In this document: positions 43,552 to 51,100 of the stretch, in pieces
How positions within the stretch are numbered: position 1 is the first letter of the stretch
How the letters are laid out: each line of letters starts with the position of its first letter
Program-made: the position numbers and the translations under genes
Assembly (NCBI RefSeq): GCF_041262525.1
Contig: NZ_JBGCCK010000013.1
Coordinates: 163,126-227,125, forward strand
From: Streptacidiphilus sp041262525
GTDB lineage: Bacteria; Actinomycetota; Actinomycetes; Streptomycetales; Streptomycetaceae
Length of the DNA stretch: 64,000 bases
Direction of reading: 5' to 3'
Notes under the pieces: generated by a model
The model's database searches: none
What the model was told of the DNA's origin: nothing
The model's input: only the letters and a program-made list of their open reading frames with translations

Positions 43552-43575
43552 CCTGATAGGTATATTTCTATTAGG
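43552..43575. promoter_or_regulatory. likely PadR operator
   Basis: CCTGATAG-GTATATTT-CTATTAGG: 8-bp arms, 7 matching, around an AT-rich centre, in otherwise GC-rich DNA. It lies 51 bp upstream of the PadR start and 76 bp upstream of the SDR start. Confidence 0.65.
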
Positions 43576-43651
43576 CATAGCTTCTATGAGGCCAGCCAGC
43601 GGCTCACCTCACCGCCAGGCATCGCCAGACACCTCCAGGAGGCACGGCATC

Positions 43652-44455
43652 GTGAAGTTCTCCATGATCGACTGCGCCGAACAGGCCGTCTCCGCCGCGC
43701 AGATGGCCCGCCCGGACGGCAAGCTGGACGACAGGCTGGACGGCAAGGTCGTGCTGATCACCGGCGCCGGGAGGGGTCAAGGCGCAGCGGAGGCGCGGCT
43801 CTTCGCGCGAGCCGGCGCCCGGGTCGTGGTGACCGACGTGCGGGAGGAAGAGGGCAGGGCAGTCGCGGCGGAGCTCGGCGAGGCTGGGCTCTTCGTGCGT
43901 CACGACGTCACCGACGCCGCCGACTGGGCGGCGGCGGTCCGCGCCGCCACCGAGACGTACGGTCGGCTCGACGCCTTAGTCAACAATGCGGCGCTGTGGC
44001 GCACCGCCCCTGTCGAGGCGGAGTCCCGGGCGAACTTCGAGACCCTGCTTCAGGTGAACCTGGTCGGCCCGTTCCTCGGCATCCAGGCCGTGCTGCCCGC
44101 CCTGAAGGCGGCCGGTGGCGGCTCGGTGGTGAACATCTCCTCGACCGCCGGGCTGGTCGGCATTCCCGGCCACGCCGCCTACGGGGCAAGCAAGTTCGGG
44201 CTGCGCGGTCTCACCAGGTCCAGCGCGCTCGACCTGGCCGGCTACGGGATCCGGGTCAACTCGGTGCACCCCGGCGCGATCGACACCCCGATGATCGCCG
44301 ACGTGGCCGCCACCCGGGACTGGTCGCACCTGCCGCTGCGCCGGATCGGGCGCCCGGAGGAGGTCGGCGAGCTGGTGCTCTTCCTGGTCTCCGACGCCTC
44401 CTCCTACATCACCGGTGCCGAATTCACCGTCGACGGCGGGCTCACCACCTCATGA
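43652..44455 (+). CDS. SDR-family oxidoreductase
   Basis: A 267-residue short-chain dehydrogenase from GTG 43652, with CAGGAGG upstream. GAGRGQGAAEARLFARAGAR binds the cofactor (Asp in VVTDVREEE suggests NAD preference); NNAALWRTAPVE and the catalytic STAGLVGIPGHAAYGASKFG follow, and it ends ITGAEFTVDGGLTTS. It resembles 3-alpha/20-beta-hydroxysteroid dehydrogenases, as does the third gene of the operon. Its stop overlaps the lipase start (ATGA). Confidence 0.85.
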   Translation: MKFSMIDCAEQAVSAAQMARPDGKLDDRLDGKVVLITGAGRGQGAAEARLFARAGARVVVTDVREEEGRAVAAELGEAGLFVRHDVTDAADWAAAVRAATETYGRLDALVNNAALWRTAPVEAESRANFETLLQVNLVGPFLGIQAVLPALKAAGGGSVVNISSTAGLVGIPGHAAYGASKFGLRGLTRSSALDLAGYGIRVNSVHPGAIDTPMIADVAATRDWSHLPLRRIGRPEEVGELVLFLVSDASSYITGAEFTVDGGLTTS

Positions 44456-45558
44456 CCGCCGACCCACCCACCTATGACCTGCCCGCCGCCGATCCGCTGA
44501 CTCCCGTCGGCCCGCTGACCCCGGCGGACCCGCTCTCCCCCGCCGCCCGGCTGCTCTGCGACACCATGGCTGCGGCCTTCCCCGATCCGGCGGCCGGACC
44601 CCTGGACGCCGCCGCACTCCGCCGCGCCGCGAGCGCGCGCGGGCCGCGCGGCGTACCGGCGGTCGCCTCGGTGACGCAGTTCGGCGTCCCGGGCCCGGAC
44701 GGGTGCACGATCCCGGTCCGGGCCTACGATCCAGAGCCGGTCCGCGATGCCGGTGCAGCCGCAGGACGGCCGCTGATCGTCTTCCTGCACGGCGGCGGCT
44801 GGGTACTCGGCGACCTGGACACGCATGACGGTCTCTGCCGCGAACTCGCCCACCGCACCGGCGCGATGGTGCTTTCCGTCGACTACCGACGGGCCCCCGA
44901 GCACCGCTTCCCGGCCGCGCTCGACGACACCCGCTCGGTGCTGCGCTGGGCCTCGGCGAACGCCGCGGCCCTGGGGTGCGACCCGGCCTGTCTCGTCCTC
45001 GCGGGCGACTCCAGCGGCGGCAACCTTGCGGCCGCGGCGGCATCGCCATTGCGGGGCCCGCGTGCAGCGGCGCAGCTGCTCATCTACCCGGCGCTCGACC
45101 CGGCACTCGACGGGCCTTCCGCCCGCACCTTCGCGCGCGGCTTCTTCCACACCACCGCCCACATGCGCTGGTACTGGCAGCAGTACCTCGGCCCCACCAC
45201 CAGCCCGACCACCGGCCCCACCACCGATCCCGCCGCCGCTCCCGGCCTCGCCCCGGACCTGACCGGTTTGCCACCCACGCTGATCGTCCTCGCCGACTGC
45301 GATCCGCTGCGCGACGAAGGGCTCGCCTACGCGCGCCGACTCGGCGCCGCCGGCGTCCCGGTCCAAGTCCACCTCCACCCCGGGGTGTTCCACGGCTTCC
45401 TCGGCGGAGCCGGCCACCTTCCCGCCGCCGACGCGGCGCTGGACGCCGCGTCCCAGTGGCTCGTCCGCACCGTCGGCACCACACAGCAGCCCAGCCCCAG
45501 CCCAGCCGACAGCAGTCCGTCCGTCCCCGACCACGCACCCAGAACGGAGTCACGATGA
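44452..45558 (+). CDS. alpha/beta hydrolase of the hormone-sensitive-lipase type
   Basis: A 368-residue esterase. FLHGGGWVLGDLDTHDGLCR is the HGGG oxyanion motif, VLAGDSSGGNLAAAA carries the nucleophilic Ser, LADCDPLRDEG the Asp and GVFHGFLGGAG the His. Members cut short-chain esters or steroid and terpenoid esters. The first 60 residues are a Pro/Asp-rich leader and the last 30 a Ser/Pro tail; a TTGPTTDP-type low-complexity insert occurs near residue 250. Coupled to both SDR genes by 4-bp ATGA overlaps. Confidence 0.85.
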   Translation: MTADPPTYDLPAADPLTPVGPLTPADPLSPAARLLCDTMAAAFPDPAAGPLDAAALRRAASARGPRGVPAVASVTQFGVPGPDGCTIPVRAYDPEPVRDAGAAAGRPLIVFLHGGGWVLGDLDTHDGLCRELAHRTGAMVLSVDYRRAPEHRFPAALDDTRSVLRWASANAAALGCDPACLVLAGDSSGGNLAAAAASPLRGPRAAAQLLIYPALDPALDGPSARTFARGFFHTTAHMRWYWQQYLGPTTSPTTGPTTDPAAAPGLAPDLTGLPPTLIVLADCDPLRDEGLAYARRLGAAGVPVQVHLHPGVFHGFLGGAGHLPAADAALDAASQWLVRTVGTTQQPSPSPADSSPSVPDHAPRTESR

Positions 45559-46343
45559 CCGAGCCAGGCAAGCTGTCCGACCTGCAAGGAAAGAGCGTCC
45601 TCGTCACCGGCGCGGCACGCGGGATCGGCGCAGCGATCGCCTGCCGGGTCGTCGAGGCCGGGGGACGCGTCCTCGTCACCGACGTGCTGGAGGAGGAGGG
45701 CCGCGCCCTCGCCGACGAGTTCGGGCGGGAGGCCGCCCGCTTCGTGACCCACGACGTCACCGACGAGCAGAGCTGGCGTGCCGCCGCCGACCACGCAGTC
45801 GCCGCCTTCGGCCGGCTGAACGGTCTGGTCAACAACGCGGGGATCTCCGGTGGTTCGAGCCCGGTGGAAGATCAGTCGGTCGCCGAGTTCAGGCGGGTGC
45901 TCGACATCAACCTGGTCGGCGTCTTCATCGGGATGCGCACCGTCGTCCCGGCGCTGAAGGCGCAGGGCGGCGGCGCGATCGTCAACATCTCCTCCGCTGC
46001 CGGACTGATGGGGCTGGCTCTCACCGCCGGGTACGGGGCCTCGAAGTGGGGCGTGCGCGGGCTGACCAAGGTCGCGGCGGTGGAGCTCGGCCCGGCCAGG
46101 GTGCGGGTCAACTCGATCCATCCGGGCATGGTCTACAGCCCGATGACCGCGCACCTCGGCATCCAGCACGGCGAGGGCGGCTACCCGGGTACCCCGATGG
46201 CCCGCGTCGGCGAGCCCTGGGAGATCGCCGAGGCCGTCGCCTGGCTGCTCTCCGACGCGGCGTCCTACGTCACCGGCGCCGAACTCGCCGTCGACGGTGG
46301 CTGGACGGCGGGCCCGCCGCTCCAGCGCCTGCTCGGCGGCTGA
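45555..46343 (+). CDS. SDR-family oxidoreductase (3-alpha/20-beta-HSD-like)
   Basis: A 262-residue short-chain dehydrogenase: TGAARGIGAAIACRVVEAGG, VTDVLEEEGRALADEFG, NNAGISGGSSPVEDQS, catalytic SSAAGLMGLALTAGYGASKW and terminal VTGAELAVDGGWTAGPPLQ. This follows the pattern of Streptomyces 3-alpha/20-beta-hydroxysteroid dehydrogenase. It shares about the same architecture as the first gene of the operon, so the pair may carry out an oxidation-reduction (epimerising) couple on one alcohol whose ester the lipase releases (inference). Confidence 0.87.
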   Translation: MTEPGKLSDLQGKSVLVTGAARGIGAAIACRVVEAGGRVLVTDVLEEEGRALADEFGREAARFVTHDVTDEQSWRAAADHAVAAFGRLNGLVNNAGISGGSSPVEDQSVAEFRRVLDINLVGVFIGMRTVVPALKAQGGGAIVNISSAAGLMGLALTAGYGASKWGVRGLTKVAAVELGPARVRVNSIHPGMVYSPMTAHLGIQHGEGGYPGTPMARVGEPWEIAEAVAWLLSDAASYVTGAELAVDGGWTAGPPLQRLLGG

Positions 46344-46368
46344 GGCTCGGCGTCCACGAGGACGCGGG

Positions 46369-48924
46369 TCAGACCGGCAGCTCCCCTTCCGCCGCTTCTG
46401 ATCCCACGGCTGCTGATCCCGCGGCCTCGCCCGGCGCGGCCGGGACGGACAGGACCATGGTCAGGCCGCCCCCGGGGGTGTCCTCGGGCGTGAGCGTGCC
46501 GCCCATCGCCTCGGTAAGGCCACGGGCCAGCGCCAGGCCGAGCCCGACGCCGGTGGCGTTGTCGTTGTCGCCCAGCCGCTGGAAGGGCTGGAAGATCCGG
46601 TCGCGGTCGGCCTCGGGCAGGCCGGGACCCCGGTCCACGACGCGCAGTTCGACCCGCTCGCCCAGCGTGCTCGCGCTGAGCAGCACGGGCTGCCCGGAAG
46701 CGTGCCGCAGTGCGTTGGCCACCAGGTTGGCGATGACCCGCTCCAGCAGCGGGCCGTCGACGACGACGGCCGGGGTCGTCGCCAGGCCCTGCGTCGCCAC
46801 GGCCACGTCCGCGCCGTCCGTCAGCGAAGTGAGCGAGTCGAGCGCGGTCGCGACCACGTCCTCCAGCGGCGCCGGCTGGAGGTGCAGCGAGAGAGCGCCC
46901 GCTTGGAGGCGACTCATGTCGAGCAGGTTCTCGACCAGCCGGGTCAGCTTCTCCAGCGAGACCTCTGCGGTGGCGAGGAGTTCGCGCTGGTCCTCTCGGC
47001 TGAACTCGACGTCCTCGCTGCGCAGCGACGAAACCGAGGCCAGCGCCACCGCCAGCGGCGTGCGCAGGTCGTGGCTGACGGCGGCGAGCAGGGCGGTGCG
47101 GAGCCGGTCGGCGGCCTTGACCGGCTCGACCTCGGCCGCCGCCTCCGCCAGCCGGGTCCGCTCCAGCGCGACGGCGACGTGGGCGGCGAACGCGGCCAGC
47201 ACGCGCCGGTCCGAGGCGGGCAGCGGTCGGCCGCGCAGCACCAGCGAGGCGTCGGTGCCGACCGGCACCACCTCCGCTCCGGCCTCGGCGGCCAACTCCT
47301 CCGGCTCGACGACGCGTTCCACCAGCTCGACCCGGTCCATCGCGAAGGTCTCGCGCAGTCGGGCCAGCAGCGAGGGGACGGCCTGGTTCCCGCGCAGCAC
47401 GCTGCCCGCGAGCGCGGAGAGCGTCTCGGCCTCGGCGGTGGCGCGGGCGGCGCGGCCGGAGAGCTTGGTCGCGGTGTCGACGATCCCGGCCACCACGATC
47501 GCGACGATCGCGAACACCGCCAGAGCCAGCACGTTGTTGGGCGCGGCGATGGTGAACAGATGGATGGGCGGGATGAAGTAGTAATTCAGCAGCAGCGAGG
47601 CGACGAGGGAGGCGACCAGCGCGGACGTGATGCCGCCCAGCAGGGAGATGCCGACCACCAGGGCCAGGTACAGCAGCGCGTCGCTGGTGAGGTTGATGGC
47701 GTCGCGGGTCTGGGTCAGGACGAGGGTCAGCAGCGGGGGCAGCACGAGACCGAGGAGCAGACCGGTGATGCGGCGTCCGGGCCTGCGCAGGCGACCGGAA
47801 GCGGGGAGGCCGCGTCCGCGACCGGCCTGCTCGTGGGTGACCATGTGGACGTCGATGTCGCCGGAGAGTTCGACCGTCGTCTCGCCGATGCCGCGCCCGG
47901 CCGTGAGTGCGCGGCGCAGCGTGCCGCGTCGGCTGGTGCCGAGGACGAGCTGGGTGGTGTTCTCCGCGCGGGCGAAGTCGAGGAGTGCGCGCGGGATGTT
48001 GTCGCCGACGACGGAGTGGTAGCTGCCGCCGAGCGATTCGACGAGGTGGCGTTGGGCGGCGAGTGCGGCGGGGTTGGCGTCGGCGAGGCCGTCGCTGCGG
48101 GCGACGTGGACGGCGAGGAGAGCGTCGCTACCCGCCCGGTCGGCGATGCGGGCGGCGCGGCGGATCAGCGTCTCGCCCTCGGGACCGCCGGTCAACGCGA
48201 CGACGACGCGCTCGCGGGTCTCCCAGACCTTCGAGATGTCGTGCTCGGCGCGGTAGCGCTGCAGGCCTTCGTCGACGCGGCCGGCGAGCCAGAGCAGGGC
48301 GAGTTCGCGCAGCGCGGTGAGGTTGCCGACGCGGAAGTAGTTCGACAGTGCCGCGTCGACCTTCTCGGCGGCGTAGACGTTGCCGTGGGCCATGCGGCGG
48401 CGCAGGCCCTCGGGGGCCATGTCGACCAGTTCGATCTGGTCGGCGCGGCGGACCACCTCGTCGGGGACGGTCTCGCGCTGCGGCACGCCGGTGATCTTCT
48501 GGACGACGTCGTTCAGCGACTCCAGATGCTGGACGTTGACCGTCGTCAGCACGTCGATCCCGGCGTCCAGCAGCTCCTGCACGTCCTGCCAGCGCTTTGC
48601 ATGACGGCCGCCGGGGACGTTGGTGTGCGCGAGCTCGTCGACCAGCGCGACCTCCGGGCGGCGCGCGAGCACCGCGTCGACGTCGAGCTCAGTGAACCGA
48701 CCGCCCCGATACGCACGCTCGGTTCGCGGCAGGACTTCCAGACCCTCCAGCAGCTCCTCGGTGCGTGGCCGCTCGTGGCACTCGACGAACGCGACGGCCA
48801 CGTCCTGGCCACGCTCCAGCCGCCGTCGGCCCTCGTCGAGCATCTTGTAGGTCTTGCCGACGCCCGGCGCCGAACCGAGGAACACCTTGAGCCTTCCCCG
48901 ACCCGAACCGGCGGTTCCCGCCAT
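46369..48924 (-). CDS. kdpD: KdpD sensor histidine kinase
   Basis: An 851-residue kinase from ATG 48924, with AGGAGG upstream. In order: KdpD domain with Walker A (VFLGSAPGVGKTYKML) and ELAHTNVPGGRHAKRWQDVQ; a Usp-like domain (residues about 250-360); four transmembrane helices (about 395-490, from LLLGLVLPPLLTLVL); a GAF-like region; HisKA with SHDLRTPLAVAL; and the ATPase with ANLVANALRHASG, RGPGLPEADRDR and GVGLGLALARGLTE. It senses low K+ and normally phosphorylates KdpE. Neither kdpE nor kdpFABC lies next to it: the downstream neighbour is an SDR on the other strand. Confidence 0.93.
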   Translation of the reverse strand: MAGTAGSGRGRLKVFLGSAPGVGKTYKMLDEGRRRLERGQDVAVAFVECHERPRTEELLEGLEVLPRTERAYRGGRFTELDVDAVLARRPEVALVDELAHTNVPGGRHAKRWQDVQELLDAGIDVLTTVNVQHLESLNDVVQKITGVPQRETVPDEVVRRADQIELVDMAPEGLRRRMAHGNVYAAEKVDAALSNYFRVGNLTALRELALLWLAGRVDEGLQRYRAEHDISKVWETRERVVVALTGGPEGETLIRRAARIADRAGSDALLAVHVARSDGLADANPAALAAQRHLVESLGGSYHSVVGDNIPRALLDFARAENTTQLVLGTSRRGTLRRALTAGRGIGETTVELSGDIDVHMVTHEQAGRGRGLPASGRLRRPGRRITGLLLGLVLPPLLTLVLTQTRDAINLTSDALLYLALVVGISLLGGITSALVASLVASLLLNYYFIPPIHLFTIAAPNNVLALAVFAIVAIVVAGIVDTATKLSGRAARATAEAETLSALAGSVLRGNQAVPSLLARLRETFAMDRVELVERVVEPEELAAEAGAEVVPVGTDASLVLRGRPLPASDRRVLAAFAAHVAVALERTRLAEAAAEVEPVKAADRLRTALLAAVSHDLRTPLAVALASVSSLRSEDVEFSREDQRELLATAEVSLEKLTRLVENLLDMSRLQAGALSLHLQPAPLEDVVATALDSLTSLTDGADVAVATQGLATTPAVVVDGPLLERVIANLVANALRHASGQPVLLSASTLGERVELRVVDRGPGLPEADRDRIFQPFQRLGDNDNATGVGLGLALARGLTEAMGGTLTPEDTPGGGLTMVLSVPAAPGEAAGSAAVGSEAAEGELPV

Positions 48925-48972
48925 CGCTGCCTTACCTCCTCGCTGCGCCCAGCGTACGGTCCGGGGCGTATT

Positions 48973-49020
48973 TCTCGACGAGCGCCTCGACGAGCGCCTC
49001 GACGAGCGCCTCGACGACGG
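48973..49020. repeat. 12-bp tandem repeat upstream of kdpD
   Basis: CCTCGACGAGCG four times in a row (the first and last unit with small changes), 49-96 bp before the kdpD start and before its ribosome binding site. It probably lies in the kdpD leader or promoter. Confidence 0.85.
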
Positions 49021-49194
49021 CCGCCGCCGAGTCCGGTTCGGGACCTTCGCGCCGGGACGGAGGGTCTTCCGTCGATCCTGAGGTGAACAGTGCATAGATC
49101 CCGTTAAAACAGATGCGAAGTTGGCCAGAGAGCGGGTAATGTGAAGGCATACGGGCCGCCAGGGCCTGTGATTCACGGAAAGAACCGATACGCC

Positions 49195-49632
49195 ATGTCC
49201 GAGACCGCCACAGCAGCAGTGACCGCCCGCGTCATCGTCGGTGTCCGCGACTCCGCGAAGGGCCGCGCCCAGCTGCGCCGCGCCGCGGCGGAGGCCCGTC
49301 GGCAGCACGCGGTTCTCGTACCGGTCCTCGCCTGGTCCCCGGCCGGCGGCGAGCTGCTCTACCGCACGCGGCCCTGCCCCGAGCTGGCCCACGAGTGGGA
49401 GCAGCGCGCCTGCGCGAAGCTGGACGACGTCGTCGCGGAGGCGCTGAGCGCGGAGGTCGCGCCGGTCACGGTCCAGCCGGTCGCCGTCCGCGCGGAGTCC
49501 CTGGCGGAGGCCGTCGACGCCACAGCGAGCGCATCGGACGAAATCTTCGCCCCGACCGAGCAGCCCAGCGTCCTCACCCGCCTCGGCATCTACCGCCACG
49601 CCCGCGGCCGCGGCGTCGCCCTGGCGCACTGA
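49195..49632 (+). CDS. universal-stress-protein-like protein
   Basis: A 145-residue protein. ARVIVGVRDSAKGRAQLRRA and HAVLVPVLAWSPAGGE follow the first strand-helix-strand of UspA proteins, and the remainder (CAKLDDVVAEALSAEVAPVT) continues in that style, but the ATP-binding GxxGxxx(S) loop and final strand are absent; instead it ends SVLTRLGIYRHARGRGVALA. It is divergent from kdpD, which itself contains a Usp domain. Regulation by the shared 270-bp region is possible. Confidence 0.65.
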   Translation: MSETATAAVTARVIVGVRDSAKGRAQLRRAAAEARRQHAVLVPVLAWSPAGGELLYRTRPCPELAHEWEQRACAKLDDVVAEALSAEVAPVTVQPVAVRAESLAEAVDATASASDEIFAPTEQPSVLTRLGIYRHARGRGVALAH

Positions 49633-49646
49633 CAGCAACCATGAGA

Positions 49647-49738
49647 GGCGCGGGGAACTGCGCGAGAAACCACCCTGCGCGGATGGCCCTGCTCGTTCGG
49701 GGACACACCACCCCAGTGGCTTGTCGCGCACGCAGTTC
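49647..49738. repeat. Streptomyces-type intergenic repeat with inverted arms
   Basis: GCGCGGGGAACTGCGCGAGA starting at 49649 is a member of the abundant Streptomyces intergenic sequence GCGCGGGGAACTGCGCGAcm. A reversed relative, whose complement reads GAACTGCGTGCGCGACAAGC, ends at 49738. The arms can pair imperfectly across 44 bp. It lies between the Usp-like gene and the ABC transporter stop. Confidence 0.7.
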
Positions 49739-49767
49739 ATCGAGCAGAGCCTCGCGCCCCCGACGGC

Positions 49768-51069
49768 TTACGCCGTCTCCAACGTGAACCGTCCGTCGTC
49801 GCGGTCGTACTCGTAGAGCTCCGCGTAGCGCCCCCAGTCGATCGCCGTCTCCAGCTGGCTGCGCGCCTCCTCGTTCGAGAAGCCCCGGCGCAGCAGGTCC
49901 AGGAAGAAGCCCTCGCGGAGCGTGTGATCGTCCGTCGCCGTCAGGGACGAGACGATCGTCCGGACCAGCGGCGCGTTCCGCTCCGCATAGCTCGCGAACA
50001 ACTGCTTGCTGGTCAGGATGTCCGCCGCGGAGAACTCGCGGCCCGCGTCCGTCACCGCGATCCGCGGACCGGTCGTGCGCGCAAGGCCCAGCATGGTGAC
50101 CGCGTCGACCAGCGGGAGCAGGTCGTCCACCTCGAAGCTCAGCTCGTCGGCGATCTCCGCCAGGCCGTCCTCGCCGCCGCGCGCGATGAGGATCTCCAGC
50201 AGACCGGCCATCCCGCCCACGCTCACATCCGGCAGCGGCGCGCTCGTCGGCGAGGCCGGCGGCGCCGGCCGCTGCGCCGCCGAGGGCGCGGCGGGTGGTT
50301 CGTCACGGCCGGTGAGGATGCCGTAGACGGTGTCGACCAGCTCCTCGAAGCCGGCTGTCTGCCGGTCCCTCGGCCGCACCAGGGAGACCGTCAGCTCCGC
50401 CTTGATCCGGCCGGGGTTCGAGGAGAGCACCAGGATCCGGTCCGCGAGGAGCACCGCCTCCTCGATGTTGTGCGTGACGATGAGGATCGACTTCACCGGG
50501 GCCTCGTGCCCCTCCCACAGGCCGACCAGTTCGCCTCGCAGGTTCTCCGCCGTCAGCACGTCCAGCGCGGAGAAGGGCTCGTCCATGAAGAGCGCGTCCG
50601 GCTCGACGACCAGTGCCCGTGCGAAGCCGACCCGCTGCCGCATGCCGCCGCTCAGCTCCTTCGGGTAGGCGCCCTCGAAGCCGTCCAGTCCGATCAGGTC
50701 GATCGCCTTGAGTGCCCGCTCCGACCGCTCCTCCTCCCCCACCCCCCGCGCCTGAAGGCTCAGCTCCACGTTCTGTTGCACCGTCAGCCACGGCAGCAGG
50801 GCGAAGGACTGGAAGACCATCGCCACGCCCGGGTTGGCCCCGTTCAGCACATCGCCCCGGTAGCGGACGGTGCCCTGCGAGGGGGAGATCAGTCCGGCCA
50901 GGCAGCGCAGCAGCGTCGACTTGCCCGAACCCGACTTGCCCAGCAGGGCCACGATCTCGCCCTCGACCAGCGTCAGCCCGACTCCCTCCAGCACCGGCAG
51001 GGCTCGCCCGTCCGGCGTGGTGAAGGTCTTGGTGACGTCCTCGGCGTCGACGATGACGGTTCGGTCCAT
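49768..51069 (-). CDS. ABC transporter ATPase, NitT/TauT type, with AAA-associated C-terminal domain
   Basis: A 433-residue ATPase. Walker A GKSGSGKSTLL, Q-loop FQSFALLPW, signature ELSGGMRQRVGFARA, Walker B ALFMDEPFSALD and the switch His (IVTHNIEEAV) are all present in the first 230 residues. Residues about 280-433 form an extra domain (GGMAGLLEILIARGGEDGLA, SKQLFASYAERNAPLVRTIV) that is characteristic of a subgroup of nitrate/sulfonate/bicarbonate-type ATPases and may sense a regulator or substrate. It is cotranscribed with the double permease upstream (31-bp gap). No substrate-binding protein is nearby. Confidence 0.9.
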   Translation of the reverse strand: MDRTVIVDAEDVTKTFTTPDGRALPVLEGVGLTLVEGEIVALLGKSGSGKSTLLRCLAGLISPSQGTVRYRGDVLNGANPGVAMVFQSFALLPWLTVQQNVELSLQARGVGEEERSERALKAIDLIGLDGFEGAYPKELSGGMRQRVGFARALVVEPDALFMDEPFSALDVLTAENLRGELVGLWEGHEAPVKSILIVTHNIEEAVLLADRILVLSSNPGRIKAELTVSLVRPRDRQTAGFEELVDTVYGILTGRDEPPAAPSAAQRPAPPASPTSAPLPDVSVGGMAGLLEILIARGGEDGLAEIADELSFEVDDLLPLVDAVTMLGLARTTGPRIAVTDAGREFSAADILTSKQLFASYAERNAPLVRTIVSSLTATDDHTLREGFFLDLLRRGFSNEEARSQLETAIDWGRYAELYEYDRDDGRFTLETA

Positions 51070-51100
51070 CGAGCAGAGCCCTCTCTGTGTGATCAGTGAC

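Noticed and set aside
46702..49086. Open frame of about 790 codons antisense to kdpD
   Set aside because: Composition is typical of a shadow frame, and kdpD has every kinase motif and a strong ribosome binding site.
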